Source: Thozetella sp. PMI_491 (taxonomy: Eukaryota; Ascomycota; Sordariomycetes; Chaetosphaeriales; Chaetosphaeriaceae). From it: a DNA stretch of 64,000 nucleotides. The translations under genes were made by a program, and so were the position numbers. The notes beneath the pieces are model-generated. The model was not told the DNA's origin, did no database searches, and worked only from the letters and a program-made list of their open reading frames with translations. Location: contig MU270054.1 in assembly GCA_021432635.1 (NCBI GenBank), positions 62,001 through 126,000 of the forward strand, in the 5' to 3' direction. Within the stretch, counting starts at the first letter, position 1. Every line of letters begins with the position of its first letter. Positions 43,764 to 56,563 of the stretch are shown in pieces.

Positions 43764-45574
43764 ATGAAGACGACGCTAGCTGTAGTCGCCGCGGCTCTGG
43801 CCGCTCGTGGATCGGCCAAGGTCAATGCCGACTGCTACTACCTGCCCAGCGACCCGGGATGGCCCTCGCTGTCTAAGTGGAACGCGCTTAACGCTACCGT
43901 TGGCGGCCGCTTGATCAAGACGGTGCCCATTGGCGCCGTGTGCCATGACCCTTGGTATGACGAGGCCGCATGCACCGCCCTACGGGGGAACTGGACGAAC
44001 GCCCCTGTACAGTGAGTCCGAGCAACGGCGACCTCCGCGCGATGCACGCTGACCTCGTCTATAGTTACTTGTCCTCCTCGTCAGTCATGACACCATTTTG
44101 GCAGAACAGGAGTTGCGACCCGTTCGAGGATCGGAGCGCACCATGCGTGGTGGGCACCTATGTGAGCTATGCAGTCAACGTGTCGTCGCCCGAGCACATC
44201 GCATCTACCGTCAAGTTTGCAAAAAAGAATAACATCCGCCTCGTCGTCAAGAACACCGGCCACGAGTATGTACCTGATACATAGAAACCCAAAGCAGACC
44301 AGAAAGCTAATAGTGGCAGCTTCATCGGGCGCTCGACTGGGACTGGAGGATTGTCAGTCTGGACTCACTACCTCAAAGACACCGAGGTCCTAGAATGGTC
44401 GGACAAGCACTACAAGGGGCCGGCGCTAAAGCTAGGAGCCGGCATTCAGGGCTTCGAAGCGATCGCTGCGGCCGGCGAGAAGGGCCTCGTGGTAGTCGGT
44501 GGGTACTGCCCGACTGTTGGCCTTGTCGGCGGATACACGCAGGGTGCTGGGCATTCGCCACTGGGCAACCAATTCGGAATGGCAGCGGACCAGACTCTGG
44601 AATTCGAGGTTGTCACCACCTCCGGTGACATCGTCGTAGCTTCACGCGACAAGAACTCGGACCTGTACTGGGCGCTGAGCGGCGGAGGCCCCGGAACTTA
44701 TGGCATTGTCACGTCGCTTACGGTACGGGCGCACCAAGATGCTCCCATCGGAGGCGCCGTGGTCTACATCCTGGACTTCTCAAAGCTCAGCAACGAGTCT
44801 TACTGGAGTGCATTGACCTCAATGTACGCAAATATGCCCTCGTGGGTCGACGCTGGCCTCCATGCCACCGTCACATACAACGCGTCCATCTTCTTCCTGG
44901 GCGAGGTGACTGGATACAACATGACTTCGACCCAGGTAAAGGCCGTTCTAGAGCCCTGGACATCGGTCATGGACAACTTGTCCATCCCGTACTTCGCTTC
45001 ATATACGGATTTCCCGACATACCGCCAGCACTGGCAGGCCCTTGTACCGGAGGCAGAGGTCGGGACGTTCTGGCAGACTGGAGGACAAATGGTCCCCCGA
45101 GAAGTCCTCGAGCAGCCCGCGAATCTGACAGCCTACATGGCGGCCCTGCGATACCTGGTCGATAGCGGCCTCTATATCTCAGGCACTGTGGTCACGCCCA
45201 AGAGCAAGACCGGGGCGCCGAACGCCGTGCTTCCAGCCTGGCGTGATAACGTCGTGCTGCATGCGACGCTCCAGTCGTGGGACTTCAACCCGTCCAACGC
45301 GGTGTGGATGACGATGGAGGAGGAGCAGCAGGAAGGGACGCATGACTACGACCCGCTCCTGGACGCCATCGTGCCGAGGACAGGAGTATACATGAACGAA
45401 GCTGACAGCTTCCGACCCAACTGGAAAGAAAAATTCTTCGGCGAGAACTACGACAGGCTGCTGGCGATCAAGGACAAGTGGGATCCGTACGGCCTCCTGT
45501 ATGGAAGGGAGTTGGTGGGCAGCGACCGGTGGACGGTGGCTGAAGATGGTCGCATGTGCCGTGCATGTGACTGA
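43764..45574 (+). CDS. Secreted FAD-linked oxidoreductase, berberine-bridge-enzyme-like
   Basis: Exons are 43764-44011, 44065-44265 and 44320-45574; introns are 53 and 54 nt. The product is 567 residues with a signal peptide (MKTTLAVVAAALAARGSAK). The FAD_binding_4 region includes VKNTGHD, whose His (near 149) is the usual 8-alpha flavin attachment site. GGYCPTVG carries the Cys (near 213) that forms the second covalent flavin link. The C-terminal BBE segment (WDPYGLLYGRELVGSDRW) is present. Such enzymes oxidise sugars, oligosaccharides or alcohols with oxygen and give peroxide. The acceptor of intron 2 was set at 44319 to restore NTGHDFIGRS; an alternative CTAATAG acceptor six bases upstream adds two residues. 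Many N-glycosylation sites occur. Substrate is unknown. Confidence 0.9.
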
Positions 45575-46096
45575 CAAGAAGACCGCTGCTAAATGGCAAG
45601 CAACGACTAGGTAAGGTACCTGCTAGATAGAACACGGGGCCAGTGTCTAGAGGATAACTAGTAATATCTCAAATGCATAATTTATAACGTACCATCTGGT
45701 CTGCAAATCCTTACACTGGGAATCTGTAGATTGCTAAGGCGGGTCGACTTTCTTAGGCGAAGAAATGGTGGGGTAGGAACAAGCTAACTATCTTCAACGA
45801 GAAGCTACCACTTGGGGTACGCAACTTACCTATCATTCATTAGCACGTGACTTGAGCACTAGTCTACTTTCGGTGCGCGCCACTGCCCAGCTCCGTCGCC
45901 GACTCGTTCGCCCTAAACTTTTCGAGCTCTTGCGACGCCAGACGCCAGCCATCGACTTTGGAACCTCGCAGCCGTCGCACGGATTGCATATCGCAACAAC
46001 AGGTCGGCCGTCACCTACAATCACACAACCCATCCCGGAGAGACAGCCGTCAATTCTGCTTTTCGAGCTTGCGCGAGCTTCCTCACGGTCGCGATC
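45575..46096. other. Intergenic, promoter and 5' UTR of the BuGZ-like gene
   Basis: No gene is seen. The sequence changes from AT-rich (45600-45850) to GC-rich (45870-46096), as expected on entering the 5' UTR of a constitutive gene. Confidence 0.45.
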
Positions 46097-47319
46097 ATGG
46101 GCAAGAAGAAGCGCGGCCACCCCGACGTCGAGGAGATCCTCGGCCGGCCTTGGTGCTATTATTGTCAGGCTTCCCCGGCCCCTCAGCCGAGTCTGCATGC
46201 GTACTAACCGCTCTTATGTACAGGCGAGCGAGACTTTGAGGATCTCAAGCTCCTGATCTCCCACCAGAAGGCGAAGCATTTCAAGTGCGAGCGATGCGGG
46301 AAGAGGCTGAATACGGCCGGAGGTACGCGCCATCGCCAACCTCCGCTCCCGGGAGGACCGCATAGCTAATACTGACCGAACCAGGTCTTTCCGTCCACAT
46401 GAACCAAGTCCATAAGGAGAGCCTCTCGACCGTCGAAAATGCGCTGCCGAATCGGCAGGGCCTGGACGTCGAGATCTTCGGCATGGAGGGTGTTCCCGAG
46501 GATATCGTACAGCAGCACAACCAGCGCATCATCCAGAACTTCTACACCGCCCAGGCCGAGAGGTTCGCCGCGACAGGGAACCCGCCGCCCGGCCAATCGG
46601 GCGCACAAGGACCTCAGAAGAAGATTAAGAAGGAGTCAACCGACGAGCTGAAGGCGAGGTTAGCCGCGCACAGGGCGAAGGCGGCGGCGAACCAGGCCGC
46701 AGGTATCAACGGGAGCGCTGCCAATGCCCCTAGCGACGGACAGAGCCCCGGACAAGGCGTGCGTACTTTCCATCCTGTGTTACTAGCTCCCCGACTGACA
46801 TGGACACCCCAGAACTCTCCTTTCCCTCCTCCCCAGGGCGGCTTCCCCTACCCTCCACCCGGTGCCCAAGGCGTCCCCGGCTTCTCACCCACACAGAACT
46901 TCCCTCCGACCTACCCCCCAGGCCCGTCACCTCCGCCGGGAGCGCCAGGCGCCTTCAACCTGCCGGCGCGACCGCCCAGCGGCGCGCCACAGACCTCAAA
47001 CCTCCCACAACGGCCACCCTACGGCGGCTTCTACAACGGCGGTGCGCCAGGCCAGAGCTACCCAGCTGGCGCCTCGACTGTCGATGAGCTTGTGTCTAGC
47101 GCGTCGCGGCAGCCCGACGATATCGACCAGATCATCCGGATGGCTGAGGCGGGCATCAAGCCGGGCAAGTCCGCGGAGGAGGGCGCAGCCGGCGAGAAGA
47201 AGGGCAAGAAAGACAAGGACAAGAACACCCGCATGGTCTATGCCGACCTCGAGATCAGCCCCGAGGAGCGGCTGGCTATGATGCCGAGATACGCTTACGT
47301 CCCCGAGGCGCAGGGATAA
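46097..47319 (+). CDS. BUGZ: BuGZ/ZNF207-type C2H2 zinc-finger protein
   Basis: Exons are 46097-46163, 46224-46322, 46385-46758 and 46813-47319, giving 348 residues. Two N-terminal C2H2 fingers match the family almost block by block: [20 protein letters not shown] with HQKAKHFKC, then [17 protein letters not shown] with QVHKE. The segment [12 protein letters not shown] corresponds to the conserved EIYGMEGIPE. A Pro/Gly/Ala-rich low-complexity region and an acidic/basic C-terminus follow. In animals this protein binds microtubules and the checkpoint protein Bub3 and also links to splicing; a similar role is inferred here. The third intron (46759-46812, 54 nt, GTGCGT, CTGAC branch, CCCAG) is in frame and stop-free. 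Its retention would give 366 residues. Confidence 0.88.
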
Positions 47320-48930
47320 AACAGTGAGAGGGGCTCCTGGGCTGGAGAGGAGGCGAACAGGACTGTGGGAGGTGAAAAATTACCTCGAGCTTTGGGCAAT
47401 TCCCGTGTAGCGGTAATCCTGGTGGACGGGTTGGCATTCAGGCGCAATGGCGAGAGGCTCCAGCGAGCCTCGGGGTGTACTCTATATCTATAAGAATAAC
47501 GGCTTAGCTTGCCTGCCTATCCTCGTCCTTTGGGCTGCCATTATCAGCTGTCCAGCGTGTCTCCCATGGCTACTGAGCGGGTCGACATGGCTCAGCAGAC
47601 ACCTGAGTGCATTCCCGCTGAATTAGTGGCTTGTGTGCCAGTCTATGAGGGGCATGGATTGGTCTTGTGTCCTTCCAGAATGACATTGCGCTCTGGTTGA
47701 GGCCCAGGTCAAATCCTACCCTCGAACATCGCAGCAGGAAGGCATCTGCCTCGAGCGAGTACCTTCGGTCCGGCCCTAGGAACGCCTTTCCTACATAAAT
47801 GATAAATATGCCATCTAAAGGGTTAGGGTTCCTCTAACTCATTCCTATGGCATCGGGTGTATCGGTTCTGTCCTGAGGTCGGCGGCGAACAGCGCCAGCA
47901 GAGCCTTCGACGGCATGGTTTTGTGGCTCGAGAGCCCGGGGAGGCTGGCAGCGTGACATCGTGGCGGCATTACTCGGCCAACACCCCGAGAGCGATCAAC
48001 ACCTGGCTACCCCGCAGCTAACAACCGCCAGAACCAGTTGCCATTGGAGTTCTCGAATTGCCTATTCCTTCCCCCATCCTCCCCTCATAGTGCTAGAAAC
48101 ACGTACTCCAATCTCCTCCTCGGAACTTTCCTACGATACAGTGACCCGTTCGAATTGCCCACTTGAACTCTGCTTAGAAGCTGGGACCATCTAGCGCTGG
48201 TGCCCCGACACACTTGCGGATGCTGCTTGTACTTGTACTGTAGGAGGAAGACGACGCATATCCAAGTGTGAGGCAACACAGGTAAACACAGCGCGCGAGT
48301 CAGCGCTCGGGGCGATATCCAAATACCATGCGATACTGGTCGAGGGGCTCCGTGCTGCGGAGAAATTCGTCACCTAGCTCCGGGTCCCAGGGCCGGCTGG
48401 CACACCCCCAAGCGAGCAGGCGGACCTCATCGCCGAGACCCATGACTGCCAAGGTGCGGCAACAGAGGTCGAGGCGGAGAATCTCCGCATGAGGTTCCCT
48501 TTACCCGCCCTCCCGGCCGTGGTCGCCCCCTCGGATTGACAGCGCCAATTCCCGAACCGCTAGGACGCCGTTGCATGCAGCGCCCCAACAGGCAAGCTTC
48601 GGTGCAACACCATCGCGAGGCGCTCGCTGCAGGTCCGTTGGCGCCCTCGTTAGTTTAGCCGTAGAATCCGTGCTGGCCGCCCGCCGCGTAGACTGCCGGG
48701 GCAGCCCAGCCGGCCAGGCACTTTGCGATCCAGCCTCCTGGGTATTATTTCTCCCGGGAGGCCCCGTCGACACCACCCTCCCTGCATTTCTGTAATCCGG
48801 GGAAGGCTGCTCCGTCGTTATTACGTGCGTGCAACCCCTTCTGAGGGGACCACCGAGCCCCTCCTCTCGTCTCCAGGTTGGTAACGTCTGCTCGGCCATC
48901 GTGTCTTCGTGACGGGCCCCATTAGCCAAT
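47320..48930. other. 1.6-kb spacer, nothing identified
   Basis: No gene was recognised on either strand. It contains a short telomere-like GGGTTAGGGTT near 47819-47830. The right end is the GH115 promoter. Confidence 0.5.
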
Positions 48931-51900
48931 ATGCTTCTTCGAGGTGCTCGAACCCCTGCTCTGCTTCTGGCAGCAGCCAGCGCGACTTTGGTGAACGCGC
49001 TGGGACAACAGCAAATCGTGGCCTTCGCCGGATCGACTGGGGCTTTCCAGCTTGCGGGGTCCTCCAGTTCCGCTGGACAGATTCTCATCTCCAGCAATGA
49101 CTACTGGGGCGTAATCCGCGCCGCGGGCGACCTCGCCTTAGACTTCGGCCGGGTGACTGGGACCAATTACACCCTCAGCAACGGGGCTAGCAACACCGGC
49201 CCAGCCACATACGCGTATAGTCCAGTCAACAACAAGAACAATACCTTTGTATGTCCTATAGCATGAGCAGCATATGGGGATGGGCTTCGGACTGCGGGCT
49301 GCGAGCTGACCTGTTCTAGTATTCAACGACCGGGACGTTCTCTTTCTCTGGCCCCAACTATACAGATCCGTCCCCGTCCAACACAGTAATCATTGCCGGT
49401 ACTATCGGCCACTCTACCGTAATCGACAAGTTGGTATCTTCGAAGCTTCTTGATGTGTCCGAGATCCAGGGAAAGTGGGAGTCGTTTGTCACGCAGATTG
49501 TGGAGAACCCGGTCCCCGGCTGCCCAGAGGCCCTGGTAATCGCGGGAAGCGATCCTCGAGGTACCATATTTGGCATCTATGACATCAGCGAGCAGATTGG
49601 GGTGAGCCCGTGGTACTTCTGGGCGGACGTGCCCGTGAAGATAAATAAGAATATCTATGCACTGCCCGGCAAGAAAGTCCAGGGGCCACCAAGCGTGAAA
49701 TATCGCGGCTTCTTCCTGAACGATGAGCAGCCGGCTCTCACCAACTGGGTCGCGTAAGAATTTCAAACGAAAGGCCAGCTATTTGTGCTAACAGCCCCTT
49801 AGATCGCATTGGACTGACACACCGTACGGTGCCGGCTACGCACCTGCGTTTTATAGCCTCGTCTTTGAGGTCCTCTTGCGCCTCAGAGCGAACTACCTCT
49901 GGCCGGCTCTGTGGAGCACAATGTTCGAGGTGGACGATCCCGGAAACCAACCTCTCGCGGACGCTTATGAAATCGTGCTGGGTACTTCCCACACAGAACC
50001 GCTTATGAGGGCGCAGAATGAATTTGGAAAGTTCTACCCGGGTGCGTGGGCGTACAACCTCAACAACGCAACCATCGACGAATATTTCCGATACGGTGTC
50101 CAGCGCGCCAAGCCATATGCGCGGAATAGCCTCTGGACCATGGGCATGCGCGGGACGGGCGATACGGCAATCGAGGGCTTGGGCGTGGACAAAATTGTAA
50201 CCATGCTCGAGACTTTGGTGGGCAATCAGCAGCGAATCGTCAGCGAGGGCCTGGGCGTCAACATTAGCACGGTGCCTCAGATGTGGTGTCTGTATAAAGA
50301 GGTACAGACCTACATCTTCAACGGGCTCAAGGTTCCCGATGATGTGACGCTGCTCTGGTCCGACGACAATTGGGGAAACATCAGGAGACTTCCGTTGCTG
50401 AATGAGACGTCCCGGGCGGGCGGCGCTGGGGTTTACTACCACTTTGATTATGTCGGAGATCCAAGGGACTACAAGTGGATCAACACGGTCCAGCTCTCAA
50501 AGACGGCAGAACAGGTGAGTACTCTCTGCTTCCGGCCCTATGCGTTTCGAAGGCTTACACACCCCCTTCTCTAGATGCACCTGGCCTACTCGCGTGGGGC
50601 CGACCGCATTTGGATTGTCAATGTCGGCGACCTGAAGCCCCTGGAGATCCCCATCAGCCACTTCTTCGATTTAGCATATGACACGTCCCGCTGGGGCGTT
50701 GACAGCACTCCGGACTGGACAGAGGCCTGGGCTACCCGGGAGTTTGGGCCCGACCTAGCCAAGAACATCTCGGCAATTGTCCAGACGTACGGCATGTATG
50801 CGAACCGGCGCAAGTACGAGCTCATCGAGGCTCAGACGTACTCTGTGCTCAACTACAACGAGGCCGATGCGATCCTCGAGCAGTGGGCGCTACTGCATAT
50901 GGCTACCCAGGCCGTTTACGATAAGTTGGATGCATCCGCACAGCCTGCCTTCTTCCAGATGGTCCTCCACCCAGTTCTTGCTGGCGAGATTTTGCACAAG
51001 ATCTACATTGGGGCCGCAAAGAACTCGTGGTTCTCGGGTCAGAAGCGGAACGCGGCGAATGATGCTATCAACTACGTGCTATCAGCCTCCAACGACGATG
51101 CAAACCTGACGGTACGATGGAACAATTTGCTAGATGGAAAGTGGAATCATATGATGGACCGTGAGTCATGCTATCAACCTAACTGGTGGGCAAGTTCTGA
51201 CTTTCACCAGAAACACATATTGGTTACGACGGATACTGGCAGCAGCCGATGAGGAATACGCTGCCTGCAATGACGTATGTACAGACGGCGTTTGTCTCCC
51301 TCGCTGGCCATGTCGGCGTAGGCGTGGAGGGCAGCAACGCGACGGTGCAGGGAGACGACAAGTATCATTCCAACAGCGGCAACACGCTTGTGCTCCCCCC
51401 GATGGACCCCTACGGTCCCATTAGCCGGTGGTTTGACGTCTTCTCCCGCGGTACCAATTCCTGCACCTGGACGGCGGCATCGACAACCCCGTGGATCAAG
51501 CTCTCACAATCCAACGGGACCGTGGGGCCGGGCAACGGGACAGACTCGCGCGTGTTTGTCTCGATTGACTGGGAATCGGCGCCGAAGACCCCGAGCGTGA
51601 TCACCGTCAACATCACCGTCACGACGCCATGCCGATTATTCGACAAGTACGGGTACAAAGAACCACTGATCCAACTCCCAGTGCAGCTGCGCTCTGTGCC
51701 ATCCAGCTTCACCAAGGGATTCGTCGAGTCAGACGGGCACGTGTCGATTGAAGGAGCGCACTACCAGTCTATAGCCGCACCGAGCCCGGCGTCGAACTCG
51801 ACTGCCAGGCGGAAGCGCGACTCCAGCACAGACTCTGCCGCCGGCAACATCACCTACCACACGTTCCAGAATTACGGGCGAATCTCCAGCGGCGTGGGGC

Positions 51901-52523
51901 TGTGGCCACTCAATACTGAGAAACTCACTGTGGACAGCGCCCCGGCTCTCGAATACAGCTTGTACCTCTTTACCAACTCCTCGGCGGCCAACGTGACGGT
52001 GTACCTATCGCCGTCGCATAACTATCTCGGCGACGGCACGCCACTCGAGTACGGTATTGCGCTCTACCCGTCAGGCGGCCAGCAGCCCAAGCCGACTGTC
52101 GTCCGCCCCGTTGGCGACACCATCGGCACAAACATGCCAGACGGCTGGGGCAATGCCGTGGCGGACGGCGTGTGGGGTCGGGTGGGCAATTACACCACAT
52201 CCAAGTTCAAAGTGCCACAGGAGGGTGCCTACACACTGCGCATCTGGACGCTGCTGCCGAGCATGGTGGTCCAGAAGATCGTGGTGGACCTAGGTGGCGT
52301 GCGGCCGAGCTATCTAGGTCCGCCCGAGAGCTTCCTCGTGGGGCGCGACCAATCCGGCGCGTACAACCAGACGAGCTTTAGGAGCACGGTCGGTGCCGTG
52401 GGACCGGCCGATAACGCGACGACAGGCGCGGAGGAGAACGGTGCGGGGGTGAACAGTTCTAGCGGGTTGCTCTCCCTCCTGGTGGCGGTGGTACTGGCTG
52501 TGATAGGTGCGGCGGCAATGTAA
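48931..52523 (+). CDS. GH115 xylan alpha-glucuronidase, secreted with GPI-like tail
   Basis: Exons are 48931-49248, 49320-49753, 49803-50514, 50575-51160 and 51211-52523; introns are 71, 49, 60 and 50 nt. The product is 1,120 residues with an N-terminal signal peptide. Strong GH115 blocks occur in order: EALVIAGSDPRGTIFGIYD, ISEQIGVSPWYFWADVP, LLRLRANYLWPALWS, VLGTSHTEPLMRAQNEF, VTLLWSDDNWGNIRRLP, GGAGVYYHFDYVGDPRDYKW, GADRIWIVNVGDLKPLEIP and KWNHMMDQTHIGYDGYWQQP. The last one appears only after splicing intron 4. A beta-rich C-terminal part follows. The family removes (4-O-methyl)glucuronic acid side chains from xylan. A Ser/Asn-rich end and a hydrophobic tail (SSGLLSLLVAVVLAVIGAAA) suggest a GPI anchor, which would hold the enzyme at the cell surface. 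Confidence 0.93.
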
Positions 52524-53198
52524 GCTCGAGAGATGAAGCCAAAGCTGCGGGCGTAGTCGAAAAGTCTGTCGGGATCATGAAGCCTGTCAATGTAGTGTCT
52601 AATTCACACCGTGACCAATCCCCTGCTAGTCCACAGGCATTGTCGCTACGCAACCAGCGTCCTTGGAGATGGATTGGGGGAGTTGAGGCGGGGGTAGGCG
52701 ACAACACGCGGAAACGAAACGAGTAGAGGGACAAGGGACATGTTTCGACCCCATGGATGCAATCTGTGCAGCGAACAACCGTTTGGTCGGATGACGGCTG
52801 CGAGCCCCAAAATAAACATGGAAGGCCCCGGCCCCACCAGACGTCAGGCAGCTTTGGCTGTGGAGCTGCCGAGATTGGGGGGATCCAAGTGGGGCGTCTC
52901 GTCGCCCCAGAGACGGCGGGTGCGACCAAAACACAGGCGGCAAAGTGAGCCTACCCAAAGAAATTATTAGGAAGCGTCCAGAGCGCAGCGAAACAACGTC
53001 ATTCTTCTTTCGATTTCATAGCCCGTGACTAACCTGCAGGGAAACATTGTTGCCATCAACGGCTCTCTGCTCACGACCAAACCCATCGACCCAACCTACG
53101 ATCTATATTCACCAAACATATCCGCTCGACTGTTTACACTGCCTCGAGCCTAAGGACTGCCGCTGCAGGAGGAAGAGTGGAAGCAGCGCACCGTCACA
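52524..53198. other. Intergenic between GH115 and kinesin
   Basis: No coding region is seen. The stretch includes the GH115 3' UTR and the kinesin promoter and 5' UTR. Confidence 0.5.
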
Positions 53199-56100
53199 AT
53201 GTCGCCCATCGACCCGGGAGCGTCCTCGATCTCGGTCGCAGGTATGTTATTTGCCGCCCTAAGCCCTCATCGCTACCCTTCAGCGCTGACCATGCCGCCT
53301 GCTAGTTCGAGTCCGACCGTTCACAATCCGAGAAGCAGCGCAACTGTAAGCAGGGAACATCTCGTTTCTCTGCGACGTCGACTAACATCTCCTCCAGAGC
53401 ACCGACAGATGAGGCATCGCTCTTCCTTGGCGATGGCTCCTTGGCAGGTGCACCCGCGCCCAAGCTGAACCAGCGTGGACTGCGGTCCGTAATCAAGGTG
53501 GTGGATGACAGATGCCTGTGCGTGGCAACCCAAACTTGACAGGAAAAAAGAAACAAGCAGGAAGCGCTGACGAGCGACAGTGTGTTCGATCCCCCAGAGG
53601 ACAACCCCGTACAAAAGTTCTCGCGGTCGGTCGTACCGAAGACTGGGAAGAAGGTGAAGGATCAGGTCTTCGCCTTCGACAGGGTCTTCGACGACAACGC
53701 GACACAAATCGATATATACGAAGGAACAACCAAGAGCCTCCTCGACAACGTCTTGGATGGCTACAATGCCACTGTATTCGCCTACGGCGCCACCGGGTGT
53801 GGCAAGACGCACACCATCACTGGGACATCACAGCAGCCAGGTATCATCTTCATGACGATGCAGGAGCTATTTGAGAAGATTCAGGAGCGCAGCGATGAGA
53901 AGACGACCGAGGTCTCTCTTTCGTACCTGGAGATCTACAACGAGACTATTCGCGACCTGCTTGTCCCCGGCGGAAGCAAGCAGGGCCTGATGCTCCGAGA
54001 GGATCTGAACCAGGCCGTGACGGTGGCCGGGCTCACGAGCCACCACCCCAAGGACGTTCAGGAGGTGATGGATATGATCGTGCAAGGAAACGAATACCGC
54101 ACGGTATCGCCTACTGCTGCCAACGCGGTGTCATCACGATCCCACGCAGTCCTGCAGATCAACGTCGCCCAGAAGGACCGGAATGCCGACGTTAATGAGC
54201 CTCATACGATGGCCACTCTCAGCATCATCGACCTGGCAGGCAGCGAGCGAGCGAGCGCGACACAGAACCGAGGAGAGCGGCTCATAGAAGGAGCAAACAT
54301 CAACAAGTCGCTGCTGGCGCTTGGCAGCTGCATCAATGCGCTATGTGACCCGCGCAAGCGGAACCACGTACCCTACCGCAACAGCAAACTCACGCGACTC
54401 CTCAAGTTCTCCCTAGGCGGCAATTGCAAAACGGTCATGATAGTCTGCGTTAGTCCCTCCAGCGCGCACTTCGACGAGACGCAGAACACGCTGCGGTATG
54501 CCAACCGCGCCAAGAACATCCAGACCAAGGTCACAAGGAACGTATTCAACGTTAACCGCCATGTCAAGGACTTTCTGGTCAAGATCGACGAGCAGATGGC
54601 GCTCATTAACGAGCTCAGAGCGCAGCAGAAGGACGCAGAGAACATCTTCTTTGCCAAGTTCCGGAAGCAGATGGACAAGCAGAGCGGCGTCGTCCGAGAA
54701 GGCGTCATGCGGCTTCGCGCGGCGTACGACAACTCGGCTGCGGAGCGGCAAGACAAGATCACCAGCATGAAGAAGCTGAAGAGCTTTGAGAGGAGAATCA
54801 GCATTCTATCGGCATGGATAGCATCCTTCGATACCGTGTGCGACGCGCGCGGCGACGAAAGCACCATGCCCCCGAGTCTGGCGGCCATGCGGAAGACGGC
54901 ACAAGGCATCCTGATGGAGCTAGAGCATAGTCGGCAGCACATCCATCAGAAGCTTGAGCGGTCGAACTGGGAGCGAGGGATCGAGTCGGTCCTCCAGCAC
55001 AGCCTCAACCAGCTGCAGCTGCCTGACGCCGCAGATTGTGGCGAGCGGGACATCTTGGCCCGGGAGGCGGAGCTGTTGAAGTCAAACTTTATGCGGGATG
55101 CCTACCGAGACGTCCTGGAGATAGACAGAGCCAGTGATGCGGCTGTCACTCAGGTGCTCCTCACGGCACAGTTCGAGATGCTCTCGTCTCTTTCCGAAAC
55201 CCTATCGATGAGCGAGGAAGAAGCCGTGTTGCACGCCAAGGAGATCATTAACCGACTGCTTGAGGCGGGGCTCGCGGCGGCCTCCAATGTGATCACGCCC
55301 GATGGTAGCCTGGGAGTGTCTATGGACAAGTTCTCCCCCGTCAAGCGCGGGACACCAAAGAGGAAGAAGAGCCTCAATGCCAGCTCCAGGCCCGCCCCCG
55401 TCCTGGCGCTCTCGAGCGTCTCAGAGAACACTCAGCCGCAGGTGTTTGCCTCCCCGATGAAGAATTCTCCGCGGCGTCGCAAGGCAGCTGCCGGCACGCG
55501 CAAGGGCGTCTCGTTTACGCCCGTGAAGAAGAAGGCCGATGCTCGCCGGGGTGTGCGATGGCGCGATGATGAGACCGGCACCCTAGCGGACTTTGAGAAG
55601 ACTCCCCAGAAGATGGAGTCCACGCCCGAGCACAGCTCGCCAGAGAAGAGCCAGCCCGCGCCGCCCCCGGTCCCGTCCTATCTCGGCCATGTCGACTCGG
55701 ACAACGCCTCGGATTCTAGCCCGTCGATCCCGCTCCCGGAGACTTTGACCGTCCCTGCGGGCAGGCCTAGCAGGTTCCAGGCCGGTTTCCTGTCCAAGAC
55801 GCGGGTTTCGTCCCTCGGCACGTCGAACGGGTCGCCAGTGCCCCCGGCCATGTCGCTCAACCTCGCCTCGTCTTCCGACTCGGACGACCACGTCTCGCCA
55901 CTACGCTCCATTCCTGTGAGCCGAGCGGCTAATGCCCTCACGCCTCCCAGGAACGACGGGCACAAGGCGTCGATTCTGTCGACACTGGACGAGAACGAGC
56001 CACCGAGGCCCGCCGGGTCCTTGTCGGCTAGCGCCACCACCTCGGGATCGGACTCGGAGACTACGACCACGATCGATGCCGGCAAGCTGCGGTCGGCTCT

Positions 56101-56563
56101 GCACTCGGCGAAGCGCCACCACAGACTATCGTCGATGTCGGGAACAACGGCGTCCAACGCCAAGACCCGCCGTGTATCGTCGGTCGAGTCGAACCCCAGG
56201 CTGAGCCACCGTCCGTCTGCCAGCTTCTCCGGCACTTTCGCCAGCTCCACCAACGGCATCTCTCGGCACCGCCGCGGCAGCTCGGAGCGGCGACGGTCGC
56301 CGCCCATCGTGTGTTCGCCGCCCGGGGCGAACGAGTCGTTCAACGGCGGGCTGTCCCGGCCCTTCACGGCCGGGCAGGCGAGGCGGATGAATCTCGGAGG
56401 GAGCGTACGGATGGAGGGTGCGGGCAGCCCGAAGGGGTTCGACCGTGAGCGCATCGACGGGAAAGCTAGGCGGATCACCATCGGCAGCGCAGGCATGGCC
56501 GGACTCAACAGCAGCAGCTCCTCGCGGGCTGGGGCTGGCCGGTCGAGCGTGGCATGGCGGTAG
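53199..56563 (+). CDS. KIP3: Kinesin-8 motor protein (Kip3/Klp5 type)
   Basis: Exons are 53199-53241, 53306-53345, 53398-53517 and 53581-56563, giving 1,061 residues. Three small introns (64, 52, 63 nt) crowd the first 200 coding bases and must be removed to read VAVRVRPFTIREAAQL. The motor domain spans about residues 15-400. Its P-loop GATGCGKT lies near 137-144, with switch I NAVSSRSHAVL, switch II DLAGSERA, and HVPYRNSKLTRLLKFSLGGN. GATGCGKT rather than GQTGTGKT and the NVNRHVKDFLVKI neck fit kinesin-8. Coiled-coil segments follow to about residue 620. A Ser/Pro/Arg-rich disordered tail likely binds microtubules and carries phosphorylation sites. Kinesin-8 walks to plus ends and shortens microtubules, governing spindle length and nuclear position. 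Confidence 0.93.

Noticed and set aside
48501-49097. 198-codon minus-strand frame opposite the GH115 start
   Set aside because: It is antisense to a strong GH115 exon, low complexity, and has no recognisable motif.
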